DNA of 56,122 nucleotides from Thalassovita autumnalis (GTDB taxonomy: Bacteria > Pseudomonadota > Alphaproteobacteria > Rhodobacterales > Rhodobacteraceae), in the NCBI RefSeq assembly GCF_001458255.1, contig NZ_CYSB01000023.1, forward strand, positions 1 to 56,122. Reading direction: 5' to 3'. Below, in pieces: positions 42,465 through 51,775 of this stretch. Position 1 is the stretch's first letter; each line of letters opens with the position of its first letter. The notes below the pieces were generated by a model. That model was not told the origin of the DNA, did not search any database, and saw only the letters and a program-made list of their open reading frames with translations. The position numbers were made by a program, and so were the translations under genes.

Positions 42465-44491
42465 GCTGCCTGCTCCTTATTGTCGTGATCCAGACCTTCG
42501 GCCTTGACCAGTTGGGCCACGTCTACGATCAGCGCCACATCGCCATCGCCCAGGATGGTTGCGCCGGAGAAGACGTTGAGGCGGCTGTGCATAGGCGACA
42601 GCTGTTTGATCACGGTCTGGTAGGACCCGATGATACGGTCCACGGCCAGGCCGATCTGCTGATCGCCGGTACGGACCAGAACCACTTTGGGGTGATCCGC
42701 GCGGGTGCCGCCGGTTTCAAAGATCTCACGCAGGCGCATGATCGAAATCAGCTTCTCACGCAGTTCAACAGTGGTGGTCGACTCGGTGCCGTCGCGGATC
42801 TCTTCAGGCTCTTCTACGATGCCCTCAACTGCTGCCAGCGGCACGGTGTAACGCTCTTCGCCAACCTGCAGCAGCAGGCCGTCGATGATCGCCAGAGTGA
42901 GCGGCAAGCGCAGGGTGAACGAGCTGCCCTGACCCAGTTCCGATTCAATCTCAACCGAGCCACGCAGCGCCTCAACGGTGGATTTCACCACATCGGTGCC
43001 AACCCCGCGACCCGACAGATCGGTGACCTGTTCCGCGGTCGAGAAACCGGGCGCCATCAGCAGATGGAAGATCTCATTGCGCGACAGGTTTGCATCTGCC
43101 GAGATCATGCCGCGATCAACCGCACGGTTGAAGATGAACTCAGGATCCAGACCTTTACCGTCGTCCTGAACCGAGATCAGAACATCAGCACCCGAGTAGG
43201 AGGCTTTCAGGCGCACCGTACCACGGGCGGGTTTGCCGGCGGCGACGCGGGTGTCGTTATCTTCCAGACCGTGGTCCACAGCGTTCCGCAGGATGTGCAC
43301 CAGCGGATCCGACAGTTTCTCGATAACGGTCTTGTCCAGTTCGGTCTCTTCGCCTTCGATGACGAAATCGAAGTCCTTGCCGGTTTTGCCCGCCAAGTCA
43401 TGGGCCAGACGCTGGAAGCGGCCGGTGATCGAGGACATCGGGGTCAGGCGGATCGCCATGGTGGTGTCCCGCAGACCCAGCGCCAGACGCTGAATGTCTT
43501 CGACAACCTCGGTCAGGTTCGGATCGTTCAGCTTCTGCGCCAGATCCGACAGACGGGCCTCGGCAATCACCAGTTCGCCAACGCGGTCCATGATGTCATC
43601 CAGACGCTCGGCCGAAACACGCATCTGCACGTTGGCAGAGCCGGATTTCTTACCGCCCGACTTCTTGGCCTCAGCTTTAGGTGCCTCAGTCTTGACCGCT
43701 TCTGCCGGGGCAGCTTCGGCGTCTACCGGGACGGCTTCGGCTTCAACGGGGGCCGCTTCGACAACCGGGGCAGCGCCACGGATTGCGGTCAGCTCCAGCT
43801 CCATCGAGTCTTCGTGGAACATGAAGACATCGCGGATGTCACCTTCGTCAGCCGACGGCGGCAGGATCATTTCCCACGCGGTGTGCAGCTCATTCGGCTT
43901 CAGCTCCGCCAGCGCAGGCAGACCGTCCAGCAGCGCTTCAACCTTGGTGTCCGGGCCGCCGATTTCCATCAGCTCTTCCAGGATGGCCACCGGGTTGCCC
44001 CCGATTTCCATGAACTCAGGCGGCAGTTTGAAGCGCAGCTTCCAGCCTTCCAGTTCACCTTCGGCGGCAGGGGCCTCTTCAGCGGCGTCGCCGGCTGCTG
44101 CGGCTGCCGCGGGGGCCGCGCCACCCGAGGTTACAGCGCCCAGGGCGGCCTTCAGTTCGGCGTCCTGTTCGGTCGGCGGCTCTTCACCTTCCAGCAGGGC
44201 GACGATCAGGTCATAGGCCTTCAGCGACACCGCGATCAGATCGGGGGTCACAACGGCATTGCCCGAACGCACCTGTTCAAAAGCGGCTTCGAAATCGTGA
44301 ATGAACTCAGCCAGACGGGCAAAGCCGAACATGGCGCCGGTGCCTTTGAGGGTATGCAGGTCACGGAAAACCTGTGTCACCAGCTCCATATCATCCGGAG
44401 TTGAGTTCAGCTGCAGGAGGCATTCCTGCAAGCTCTCAATCAGCGCTTCCGTCTCCTGGCGGAAGATTTCCTGGGTTTCTTCATCAATCAT
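42461..44491 (-). CDS. cheA: Chemotaxis histidine kinase CheA
   Basis: A 676-residue kinase. Order: HPt domain with phosphorylated H46 (DLHTLKGTGAMFGF), an Ala-rich linker, a P2-like CheY-docking region (about 150-250), a Glu/Ala/Pro-rich linker (about 255-300), dimerisation domain (VQMRVSAERLDDIMDRVGEL), HATPase with HILRNAVDHGLE, DDGKGLDP and GRGVGTDVVKS, and the CheW-like regulatory domain at the C terminus. All motifs are intact. Overlaps both cheY and cheW by four bases, so cheY-cheA-cheW are translationally coupled. Confidence 0.97.
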   Translation of the reverse strand: MIDEETQEIFRQETEALIESLQECLLQLNSTPDDMELVTQVFRDLHTLKGTGAMFGFARLAEFIHDFEAAFEQVRSGNAVVTPDLIAVSLKAYDLIVALLEGEEPPTEQDAELKAALGAVTSGGAAPAAAAAAGDAAEEAPAAEGELEGWKLRFKLPPEFMEIGGNPVAILEELMEIGGPDTKVEALLDGLPALAELKPNELHTAWEMILPPSADEGDIRDVFMFHEDSMELELTAIRGAAPVVEAAPVEAEAVPVDAEAAPAEAVKTEAPKAEAKKSGGKKSGSANVQMRVSAERLDDIMDRVGELVIAEARLSDLAQKLNDPNLTEVVEDIQRLALGLRDTTMAIRLTPMSSITGRFQRLAHDLAGKTGKDFDFVIEGEETELDKTVIEKLSDPLVHILRNAVDHGLEDNDTRVAAGKPARGTVRLKASYSGADVLISVQDDGKGLDPEFIFNRAVDRGMISADANLSRNEIFHLLMAPGFSTAEQVTDLSGRGVGTDVVKSTVEALRGSVEIESELGQGSSFTLRLPLTLAIIDGLLLQVGEERYTVPLAAVEGIVEEPEEIRDGTESTTTVELREKLISIMRLREIFETGGTRADHPKVVLVRTGDQQIGLAVDRIIGSYQTVIKQLSPMHSRLNVFSGATILGDGDVALIVDVAQLVKAEGLDHDNKEQAA

Positions 44492-44856
44492 GCGCCCACC
44501 ACCTTTTTGACAACGGCAAGCAGCTTGGCCTGCTCAAAGGGTTTCATCACCCAGCCCAGGGCACCGGCGGCCTTGGCCTGGTTCTTCAGGTCACCTTCGC
44601 TTTCCGTCGACAGGAAGATGATCGGCACGCCCGAGGACGAGGGATCATTGCGATAGGCTTCGATGAATTCGATTCCAGTCATGTTCGGCATGTTCTGGTC
44701 GGTGATGACCATGTCGAACCGTTTGGCTTTGGCGGTGTCGAGCCCCTGTGCGCCGTCTTCACACTGGGTAACCTCATAGCCTTCCTGCTGTAGGGTCATT
44801 GCGACCATTCGCCGGACGGAGGGCGAGTCGTCGATAATCAGGATTTCTTTACTCAT
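44488..44856 (-). CDS. cheY: Chemotaxis response regulator CheY
   Basis: A 122-residue single receiver. Acidic pocket DD at 9-10, phospho-acceptor D53 (VITDQNMPNMTG), T84 (FLSTESE) and the conserved Lys in MKPFEQ. ATG at 44856 is preferred over an upstream in-frame start near 44940 that would run into the previous gene. Stop overlaps cheA. Controls the flagellar motor, or another output, by phosphorylation from CheA. Confidence 0.96.
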   Translation of the reverse strand: MSKEILIIDDSPSVRRMVAMTLQQEGYEVTQCEDGAQGLDTAKAKRFDMVITDQNMPNMTGIEFIEAYRNDPSSSGVPIIFLSTESEGDLKNQAKAAGALGWVMKPFEQAKLLAVVKKVVGA

Positions 44857-44884
44857 TGAGATACTACCTTCAGCAATTTGGGTC

Positions 44885-45175
44885 TTAGGCCGCTTGGGCC
44901 AGGGCATTGTCAAAGCCCGTGGTGGCGCACATCGCGCCAAAGGGGGCTAATTCTTTCAACGTCAGGACGGCGTCGGATTTAACCTTTCCTTCGCGGACAG
45001 CCGCACAAAGCAGCTGACCAAGGCCGAAAATCACGGCGCTGGGGGTGTCCTCCGCCAGATCCGCTTCAAAGGTGGCGTCATCCCCACCCGCCGCGGCCAG
45101 TTGATCGCGAAGCGACACCAGAGCGTCAAAGGTGCTGGTGCTGTCCAGCGAGATCTGAAGAACGGTCTCAGACAT
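44885..45175 (-). CDS. STAS-domain-like protein of the che operon
   Basis: A 96-residue small protein with a STAS-like fold pattern (VLQISLDSTSTFDALVSLRDQL, then LEEDTPSAVIFGL-type segment, then TLKELAPFGAM). Such anti-anti-sigma-like proteins occur beside che genes in alphaproteobacteria. The conserved phospho-serine motif of SpoIIAA is not obvious, so it may act by binding rather than by phosphorylation. Between mcp and cheY, 28 bases before cheY. Function is unknown. Confidence 0.7.
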   Translation of the reverse strand: MSETVLQISLDSTSTFDALVSLRDQLAAAGGDDATFEADLAEDTPSAVIFGLGQLLCAAVREGKVKSDAVLTLKELAPFGAMCATTGFDNALAQAA

Positions 45176-45260
45176 TGGTTTCTTCCTTTTTCTGCGACCC
45201 CAATTTCAGGGTCTTGGGGTCTGCGGTTTTGGCGACCGGAGAGGAGCGTCGCCCTGCGGG

Positions 45261-45282
45261 CTGCGGGCGCGGACGCCCGCAG
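45261..45282 (-). other. Perfect stem-loop between mcp and the rest of the che operon
   Basis: Arms CTGCGGGCG (45261-45269) and CGCCCGCAG (45274-45282) with a CGGA tetraloop, nine bases after the mcp stop. GC-rich and without a following U-run; likely an attenuator or processing site that lets mcp be expressed more than the downstream genes. Confidence 0.6.
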
Positions 45283-45290
45283 TGCATGTC

Positions 45291-46892
45291 TTACGAAGCG
45301 AGTTTGAAATCGCCTGCGTCTTCATCGTCGGATCCAAGATCCAGCATCGGACCGGTCTCTTCTTCGGCAGCGGGGGCCGGGGTGGCTGCCCCATCCACGC
45401 GGAAGAAGGAGATCACATCGGCCAGTTGCTCAGCTTGGCTCGACAGCTCGGTCGCTGCCGAAGACATCTCTTCTGCGGCCGAGGTGTTTTCCTGGGTCAC
45501 GCTGTCCAGACGCTGCACCGACTCGTTGATCTGGGTCGAACCGATGGCCAACTCACGCGAGGCGCCGGTGATGTCGCTCACCAGCGAGGAGGTTTTTTCA
45601 ATGTTGGGCACCAGGGTCTCCAGCATTTCACCTGCCAGAGCCGCGCTCTTCACGGTGTCGCCGGACAGTTTGGAGATTTCAGCCGCCGCCTGCTGGCTGT
45701 TTTCAGCCAGTTTGCGCACCTCGGAGGCCACCACAGCAAAGCCACGACCATGTTCACCCGCACGGGCCGCTTCTACCGCTGCGTTCAGCGCCAGGAGGTC
45801 GGTCTGACGGGCGATTTCCTGCAGAACGTTGATCCGCTCACCGATGGTTTTCATCGCTTTCACGGCGTCAGCTACGGCGGTGCCGGAACGCTGCGCCTCA
45901 TCTGCGGCACGGCGCGCCATGTCTTCGGTGGCAATCGCATTTTCCGAGCTGGCCGAGATATTGGCCGACATCTGTTCAACAGCCGAAGATACCTCTTCGG
46001 TCGAACCGGCCTGAACCGATGCACCTTCGGACAGCGATTCCGAGGTACCTGCCATCTGATCCGCACCTGCGGCCAGATTGCGCACTGCGGTCGCGACATT
46101 GTCTACGGTTTCGCGCAGTTTCAGAACCATGCCGTTCTGGGCGTTCAGCAGATCCGCAATCTCATGGTTGCCTTTGACGTCAACGGTGTTGGTCAGATCG
46201 CCATCCGCCACCTGACGCGCCATCGCGATCGACTGGGTCAGACCACGCGACAGGGTGCGCAGGATCATCGCGGCGGAAACCAGCGCGATCACACCGGCAA
46301 TCACCGCTGCGGTCAGCAGATTGGTCCGGGTGTTTGCATACTGCACCGCCGACTGTTCGATCGAGGCATTCAGCTCAGCCGAGAAAGAGGTCTGCAGATC
46401 ACGGGCAATGATTGCGGCCTCACCGATCGCGGTTGCAGCATCGTGGTGATAGATCTCATTGGCCTGGCTGTCGCCTTCCAGCTCAAACTCGATGGCAAAT
46501 TCGCTCTGCTCGATGAACTCACCTATTTTCAGCACCAGCTGATCCAGCTTGGCCTTTTCTTCCGCGTTAGCCAGTTTGCGCAGCTCGTCGATCACTGCCA
46601 TCAGTTGGTAGTTCTGCGTTTCAATCTCACCCTGCAGCTTTTCGATGCGGTTCGGGTCTTCCTCGCCACCTTCCCAGCCAATCAAAATGTCGGCGGTGTC
46701 CAGACGGATGCCTTGCCCCAGAATGAAAATCTGCTGAGCAAAAAGAAGCTTCGAGGCATCTTCTTTGGCCACTCGGTTCAACGAGTCATTGGCAGCGCTA
46801 AGCTGCTGAAGCGCGACAAAGACGCTGCCCGCAAAGATGAGCAACAGCGCGGCAAAAGTCATCGCCAGTCGGGCTTTGATGGTTATACGCAT
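45291..46892 (-). CDS. Methyl-accepting chemotaxis protein
   Basis: A 533-residue receptor: N-terminal span (about 9-30), periplasmic four-helix bundle (about 31-190, Glu/Gln rich), second span (about 195-215), HAMP (about 216-268), and a cytoplasmic signalling domain whose tip [20 protein letters not shown] is canonical. There is no C-terminal CheR-binding pentapeptide; instead an acidic tail ending DAGDFKLAS. Start at 46892 chosen for GAAGGA upstream; residues encoded up to 46925 are not conserved. First gene of the che operon; ligand unknown. Confidence 0.95.
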   Translation of the reverse strand: MRITIKARLAMTFAALLLIFAGSVFVALQQLSAANDSLNRVAKEDASKLLFAQQIFILGQGIRLDTADILIGWEGGEEDPNRIEKLQGEIETQNYQLMAVIDELRKLANAEEKAKLDQLVLKIGEFIEQSEFAIEFELEGDSQANEIYHHDAATAIGEAAIIARDLQTSFSAELNASIEQSAVQYANTRTNLLTAAVIAGVIALVSAAMILRTLSRGLTQSIAMARQVADGDLTNTVDVKGNHEIADLLNAQNGMVLKLRETVDNVATAVRNLAAGADQMAGTSESLSEGASVQAGSTEEVSSAVEQMSANISASSENAIATEDMARRAADEAQRSGTAVADAVKAMKTIGERINVLQEIARQTDLLALNAAVEAARAGEHGRGFAVVASEVRKLAENSQQAAAEISKLSGDTVKSAALAGEMLETLVPNIEKTSSLVSDITGASRELAIGSTQINESVQRLDSVTQENTSAAEEMSSAATELSSQAEQLADVISFFRVDGAATPAPAAEEETGPMLDLGSDDEDAGDFKLAS

Positions 46893-47284
46893 TGGGGGGT
46901 ATCCTTCTGGGGCCTGCAGAGGCACTGGAATTAGGGTAGGGAGCAGACACGATCAATCAGCGCACGCTGGCCGGCGGCGCTGAGACGCGAAGGAGCAAAA
47001 CGGTTGCTCAGATCTTTGGGAAATACCGAAACCACGGACAGACACCCAACTGCACTAAATCACTACACACACGGCACATCGCGCGCCGTGACATTAACAA
47101 CGGCAGGAGACCCGGCCATTTTCCGTGATTCTCTGGTTTTTTTGGGTCAACTAGGAATGAGTCTAGTTTTGGGGGCATACTTTTGGGCAGTCGAAACGCC
47201 CCAAGGCATTGGTTTTGAGGGATCAGACCAAGACAAAAGCCCGGGTCATGCCCGTTCCAAGTGCACCAAAGGTATTGGAAACGC
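46893..47284. other. Intergenic region upstream of mcp
   Basis: A 392-base gap between mcp and the 3' end of the minus-strand kinase gene. It must hold the che operon promoter. A hairpin CACGGC-N9-GCCGTG lies at 47070-47090 and a weak hairpin CGGG/CCCG at 47242-47254 followed on the minus strand by CTTTTGTCTT, which may terminate the kinase gene. No coding frame was convincing. Confidence 0.45.
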
Positions 47285-49480
47285 TCAGCCCGATGCTTGA
47301 GCCAGTTGTGGTCCCGTCAGACGTTCGATCTGACGTTGCAGATCCGGCATCGACACGGGTTTGAGCATATAGTCGTTCATGCCCGACCGCAGGAAGCGCT
47401 TGTCACTGCCCTGCGCAATATCGGCCGTCAGCGCCAGAATGGGCACATGCGACACGCCTTTTTCGCGCTCTTCCTCACGAATGGCGCGGGTCATTGCATA
47501 GCCTGAAAGATCTGGCATCTCACAATCCGTGATCACCATATCCACGCGTTCAGACCGCCAGGTCTGCAGCGCCTCGCGCCCGCCAGAGGCGGTCACCGCA
47601 AGATGGCCCAGCAGTTCCAGCTGCGCCTTCAACACATGCAGGTTGATCGCGTTGTCATCGACAATCAGGATCCGTTTGCCGCGCACCGGGTTTTGCCCCA
47701 TTGCCGCCAGCGCCGGGCGCAATTCCTCAACGTTGGCGCCCCCCATATCAGCGACCTCATCCTGCCCGGACAGTTCCGCCAGCGCCGTGAACAGATCGCT
47801 GCGCATCATCGGATGAACCGGCAGCACGTAGAGCTTATCGTCCAGTTTCTCCAACAGCTGGCTACGGTCCGGGGTACAGCGCAGCAGGGCCGCATCGGGG
47901 TAATCAGCCAGAACCGCCTGATGCACCTCTTCCTGCTTTTCTGGATCGGTCGGCAACAGCAGGAACACCACACGTTCACCCAGCTTTACATGTGACCGCG
48001 CCAGATCCTCATAGCGGCTGAGGTAGGTCATGCGAACGCCACCCTTGCCCAGAACCCCGTTTAGGCCCTGTTGTAGGTTCTGGTTCACCTGACCGATGCA
48101 GACCACATGCAGCCCGTCAAGGTTCGGCAGGTCCGCCGTCCCCCCCACGGCCTCATAGGGCAGTTGGATCGTTATCGTGGTCCCCTTGCCCTTAGTGCTG
48201 CTGACGTGGAGCTTGCCCTTCATCAGAGATAGCAAACGGGTGGTGATGGACATACCAAGCCCGGTGCCACTGACCTTGGAACTGGCCGCTTCTTTGCCCT
48301 GCACAAAGGGATCACAGAAGGTATCCACCAGGTCCTGATCCATCCCGATCCCGTTGTCGGTCACCACGATCTCAAGGCTGGGGGCGTCATCCTCATTCAG
48401 CAAAGGTGCCGGACGGATAAAAACACCCACCTCACCCGCGCGATCTGTAAGCCCGCTTGCCGAATACTTGATCGCATTGCTGATCACATTCAACAGGATC
48501 TGCCGAACGCGCCCCCCATCCAGATTGACCCAAACCGGTACGTCATAGTCAATAAACAGGCGCTGGCGCACCCCGTGGGTCGAACAAAGCGGCACCAAAG
48601 TCAGCGCGACCTGTTCCACCAGCTCTGGCAGTTCGGTGCGGCTGGGCACCACCTCCAGCTTGTCCGCTTCGATCTTTGAGGCATCCAGCACATCATCAAT
48701 GATGCGCAGCAGCGAAAAGGCCGATTCCCGAATGGTGGACATCGGTTGCTGCTGGTTTGCCTTGATGCCCGAGTGTTCCAGAATATCCAGCGTGCCGATA
48801 ATACCGTTCATCGGCGTGCGGATCTCATGGCTCATATTCGCAAGGAACCGGCTCTTGGCTTGATAGGCATCACGGGCCTCCTGCATGGCGCGGGTCACCT
48901 CATATGACGTGCGCTCCGCGTGATAGGCAAAATACCCAAGCTGCATCATCACCAGCATGCCGACGGTGACCACGATGCCCAGACGGATACCTGGCAGCAC
49001 CTCATAACCACCAGAATTGGGCCAACCAAAGTGGTTGGCGAGGCTCCAGCTGAAATCAACGAAAGCAATGCTGGCAAAAAGCGACAGCACCAAGACAGTG
49101 CCGATCATCGCCCGCTGCTCTTCCCGCCAGGACAGCAACAGGAAAGGCATGCCGAGGTAAACAAGGAAGATCAGTTCCGGCGGCGCATCGCCCACAAAAT
49201 GAACGCTGTAGATCAACGCCCAAAACGTTGTTGCAACCATCCAGCCCACCCGGGCCAGCAGATCATAGCCGCGATTGTAAAGCACGATGACAGCTAGGCC
49301 GACGGGCACAAAGGCCGCCGCATAACTCAGGCCCAGCCAGTCCTGGAAGATAAGGAAAAAGCCAATCCAAGGGATCGTTAGAACCAAAGTGAGATAGGCC
49401 ACAAACCGCCCCAACGCGATTCGCCGCCGCCGCTCCTCCCGCATGCGGAAGGACATGACGTCTTCTTCTAACTCACTCAT
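47285..49480 (-). CDS. Membrane-bound hybrid sensor histidine kinase
   Basis: A 731-residue kinase. The N-terminal part (about 20-190) has six membrane helices and no large external domain, so it may sense a membrane or lipid-phase signal. Kinase core: H218 in ANMSHEIRTPMNGIIG, NVISNAIKYS, DNGIGMD and GTGLGMSIT. A degenerate receiver-like domain (about 465-590) precedes a canonical receiver with D652 (VITDCEMPDLSGY) and KPVSMP. No HPt. Shares the pseudo-receiver plus receiver order with the 993-residue kinase across the che operon. Confidence 0.92.
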   Translation of the reverse strand: MSELEEDVMSFRMREERRRRIALGRFVAYLTLVLTIPWIGFFLIFQDWLGLSYAAAFVPVGLAVIVLYNRGYDLLARVGWMVATTFWALIYSVHFVGDAPPELIFLVYLGMPFLLLSWREEQRAMIGTVLVLSLFASIAFVDFSWSLANHFGWPNSGGYEVLPGIRLGIVVTVGMLVMMQLGYFAYHAERTSYEVTRAMQEARDAYQAKSRFLANMSHEIRTPMNGIIGTLDILEHSGIKANQQQPMSTIRESAFSLLRIIDDVLDASKIEADKLEVVPSRTELPELVEQVALTLVPLCSTHGVRQRLFIDYDVPVWVNLDGGRVRQILLNVISNAIKYSASGLTDRAGEVGVFIRPAPLLNEDDAPSLEIVVTDNGIGMDQDLVDTFCDPFVQGKEAASSKVSGTGLGMSITTRLLSLMKGKLHVSSTKGKGTTITIQLPYEAVGGTADLPNLDGLHVVCIGQVNQNLQQGLNGVLGKGGVRMTYLSRYEDLARSHVKLGERVVFLLLPTDPEKQEEVHQAVLADYPDAALLRCTPDRSQLLEKLDDKLYVLPVHPMMRSDLFTALAELSGQDEVADMGGANVEELRPALAAMGQNPVRGKRILIVDDNAINLHVLKAQLELLGHLAVTASGGREALQTWRSERVDMVITDCEMPDLSGYAMTRAIREEEREKGVSHVPILALTADIAQGSDKRFLRSGMNDYMLKPVSMPDLQRQIERLTGPQLAQASG

Positions 49481-49636
49481 GCCGTACCGTCGTCCATCTT
49501 CCCGACGCTATCAGTAACGGCGCAAAATTGAAAAAGAATAATAAGATTCACCACTTACGCGCCCATTGCGCGCAGGATCAGCAAACACACAATCCAGAGT
49601 CATGTTATAAGTCCCGATAAATAAGACATGAATCCG

Positions 49637-49646
49637 CCCCCCCCCC
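49637..49646. repeat. Ten-base poly-C tract
   Basis: An uninterrupted run of ten C between the kinase start and tRNA-Met. Runs of this length are rare even in GC-rich DNA and prone to slippage; the tract is about 155 bases upstream of the kinase start. Confidence 0.9.
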
Positions 49647-49722
49647 GGCAAAAACCCATGATGCCAAAAAACCGCATATTTCCGCGAGGCGCGGGCCGGT
49701 TTACGTTTCGATGTGAGGGGAA

Positions 49723-49799
49723 TGGTAGCGGAGGAGGGACTTGAACCCCCGACACGCGGATTATGATTCCGCTGCTCTAACCAACTGAGCTACTCCGCC
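49723..49799 (-). tRNA. tRNA-Met (CAT anticodon, elongator type)
   Basis: A 77-base cloverleaf with encoded CCA. Acceptor stem GGCGGAG pairs with CTCCGCT with a terminal G-U pair. D arm TAGCTCAGTTGGTTAGAGC; anticodon stem GCGGA/TCCGC encloses loop ATCATAA with anticodon CAT; T arm GGTTCAAGTCC. The body looks like elongator tRNA-Met. A tRNA-Ile with modified CAT cannot be fully excluded by sequence alone. Confidence 0.92.
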
Positions 49800-50212
49800 G
49801 AAGTGAGCGTGGAATTACGGCGAAGGGCGCGGGGGGTCAAGGGCGAAAATGACAAAATGCAGCAGAATTTTCGCAAGCCCTTATTTTGTTCCCTCTGCAA
49901 CGCTCCGGCTGCTGTGCATGACGGGCGTCTGACAGGGATCCCGAAAACCCATTCCGCAATCGCCCGCCAATTGGTCAAATCGACAACTTAACGCCCAAAA
50001 AAACAGCAACTACCAAGCAGCCCCCACGCTCTGCCCAAAATTCAGGCAGCGCCTCTTGTTCCCGTCCCCGGCCAAGCGCCTGATGCCGTCCGGATTGTAC
50101 TCAGCACGCAAGAGGCAGCGCCATCACACTGGCCACACATATCGCAACACAGGGTGCCACCCCTGCAGATACGGCACAGCAACCCCGCGCGCGTGGGCAG
50201 GCGGAGCTTGCT
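49800..50212. other. Gap between tRNA-Met and ureD
   Basis: A 413-base stretch with no gene convincingly assigned. Its last part (50084-50212) is open in the ureD frame and encodes [14 protein letters not shown] just before the usual ureD motifs, so the real ureD may start here. No NtrC, NikR or sigma-54 site was recognised that would show nitrogen or nickel control. Confidence 0.4.
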
Positions 50213-50980
50213 GTGAAATGCCGTGCGCCGAAAACGGCGATTGCCGGGCTGAAAACTTCGGGCTGCATGAAGCTGCTGTTCCCCCAGGTGCAGGAAGTCG
50301 CGATGACCGCGGTCACCCTGAACACGGCGGGGGGCATCACCGGGGGCGATCAGCTGAAGCTTAACGTCTTTGTCGGTGAAGCCGCCCATCTGCGGCTGAC
50401 CACCCAGGCCGCTGAACGGGTCTACCGCGCCCACCCCGGTGAGGTTGGCAGCGTCAACACTCAGCTGCAGATCGCGGCAGGGGCCCGTCTGGATTGGCTG
50501 CCGCAGGAAACCATCCTGTTTGATCATGGTGCGCTCAACCGGCGACTGACCATCGACATGGCCGGGGATGCCCGGCTGTTGCTGGTCGAACCCCTGGTGT
50601 TCGGACGCGCCGCCATGGGTGAGGTGATCACCCAGATCACCCTGCGCGATCACCTGAGGGTCCACCGTGACGGCACACTGATCTTCGCCGATACCCTGCG
50701 GTTTGACGGGGATCTGCATCAGCAGATGCAGCGCATGGCCCTCGGTGGCGCTGCTGGCGCAATGGCCTCGGCGCTGCTGGCCAGCACAGAAGCAGAATGT
50801 GAGGCCCTGTTGCCGCAATTGCGGGCGATGCTGCCCGACAATGCCGGCGTCAGCCTGCTGCGGCCGGATCTGCTGTTCCTGCGCGCCGTTGCCACAGACA
50901 GCTTTGATTTGCGGCGCGTCCTGATCCCGGCCCTGACCCTAATGAACGGCGCGGCGTTGCCACGCACCTGGACGATCTAA
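50213..50980 (+). CDS. ureD: Urease accessory protein UreD
   Basis: Nickel-insertion chaperone that binds apo-urease and recruits UreF and UreG. 255 residues from a GTG at 50213 with GGAG six bases before. Family landmarks: [43 protein letters not shown] and GRAAMGE. The family normally has 15-30 more N-terminal residues; the bases before 50213 are in frame and encode [12 protein letters not shown], which looks like that N terminus, but no ATG, GTG or TTG exists before the stop at 50081. First gene of the cluster. Confidence 0.88.
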   Translation: MKCRAPKTAIAGLKTSGCMKLLFPQVQEVAMTAVTLNTAGGITGGDQLKLNVFVGEAAHLRLTTQAAERVYRAHPGEVGSVNTQLQIAAGARLDWLPQETILFDHGALNRRLTIDMAGDARLLLVEPLVFGRAAMGEVITQITLRDHLRVHRDGTLIFADTLRFDGDLHQQMQRMALGGAAGAMASALLASTEAECEALLPQLRAMLPDNAGVSLLRPDLLFLRAVATDSFDLRRVLIPALTLMNGAALPRTWTI

Positions 50981-50993
50981 CGAGAGTAACCCG

Positions 50994-51296
50994 ATGCAAC
51001 TGACACCCAGAGAAAAAGACAAGCTGCTGATCGCCATGGCGGCCGAGGTGGCCCGCAAACGTCTGGCCCGTGGCGTGAAGCTCAATCATCCCGAAGCCAT
51101 CGCCCTGATCACCGAAGCCGTGGTTGAGGGCGCCAGAGATGGGCGCTCGGTCGCGGATCTGATGCAGGCCGGGGCCGAGGTGATCAGCCGCGACGACTGC
51201 ATGGAGGGCATCGCCGAGATGATCCACGAGGTGCAGGTTGAGGCCACATTCCCCGATGGCACCAAACTGGTGACCGTGCACGCGCCGATCCGCTGA
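50994..51296 (+). CDS. ureA: Urease gamma subunit
   Basis: A 100-residue structural subunit of urease, which hydrolyses urea to ammonia and carbon dioxide. Contains [41 protein letters not shown] and [17 protein letters not shown], all as expected. Starts 13 bases after ureD. Confidence 0.98.
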   Translation: MQLTPREKDKLLIAMAAEVARKRLARGVKLNHPEAIALITEAVVEGARDGRSVADLMQAGAEVISRDDCMEGIAEMIHEVQVEATFPDGTKLVTVHAPIR

Positions 51297-51339
51297 GCGC
51301 CATGAGCATTTTTGGAACACTGAAAGAGGAGGCCCCGAC

Positions 51340-51648
51340 ATGATCCCAGGAGAAGTTTTCCCGGCTGAGGGCGTGCTGGAGTTGAACGCCGGCCAGCCTG
51401 TTGTCACCTTGATGGTGGCCAATACCGGCGATCGTCCGGTGCAGGTGGGCAGCCACTACCACTTTGCCGAGGCCAACCCGGGCCTGGAGTTTGACCGCGC
51501 CGCCGCGCGCGGGCTGCGGCTGGACATTGCCGCCGGCACCGCCGTGCGGTTTGAACCGGGACAGAGGCGTGAGGTTTCGCTGGTGCCACTGTCTGGCGCC
51601 CGGCAGGTCTATGGCTTCAACCAGCAGATTATGGGGGCGCTGGACTGA
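51340..51648 (+). CDS. ureB: Urease beta subunit
   Basis: A 102-residue structural subunit. Landmarks: [54 protein letters not shown] and [16 protein letters not shown] before the ATG. Separate gene rather than fused to ureA, as usual in proteobacteria. Followed by 127 bases before ureC. Confidence 0.98.
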   Translation: MIPGEVFPAEGVLELNAGQPVVTLMVANTGDRPVQVGSHYHFAEANPGLEFDRAAARGLRLDIAAGTAVRFEPGQRREVSLVPLSGARQVYGFNQQIMGALD

Positions 51649-51735
51649 TCGGCAACGGGGCAGAATACCATCTGCGCAAGGCCCAGCGTGCCTGGCTGAT
51701 CTGAAAGAAAAGCGAACCGAAGACTTAAAAGACTT

Positions 51736-51752
51736 AGCGCAGACGCTGCGCT
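51736..51752 (+). other. Short perfect stem-loop upstream of ureC
   Basis: Arms AGCGCAG (51736-51742) and CTGCGCT (51746-51752) with ACG between, 23 bases before the ureC start and within an unusual 127-base gap between ureB and ureC. May affect translation of ureC or mRNA stability. Confidence 0.45.
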
Positions 51753-51775
51753 TCTAGCGACAACAGGAGAGGCCC

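Noticed and set aside
42440-44404. Long open frame opposite cheA
   Set aside because: It mirrors the cheA codon pattern, has no recognisable motif and no ribosome-binding site; GC-rich genes often leave such antisense frames open.
45282-46934. Long open frame opposite mcp
   Set aside because: Antisense shadow of the receptor gene, whose membrane, HAMP and tip motifs are clear.
50083-50364. ATG at 50083 as start of ureD
   Set aside because: It is in a different frame from the UreD sequence; its translation is not UreD-like. It would be relevant only if a one-base indel exists.
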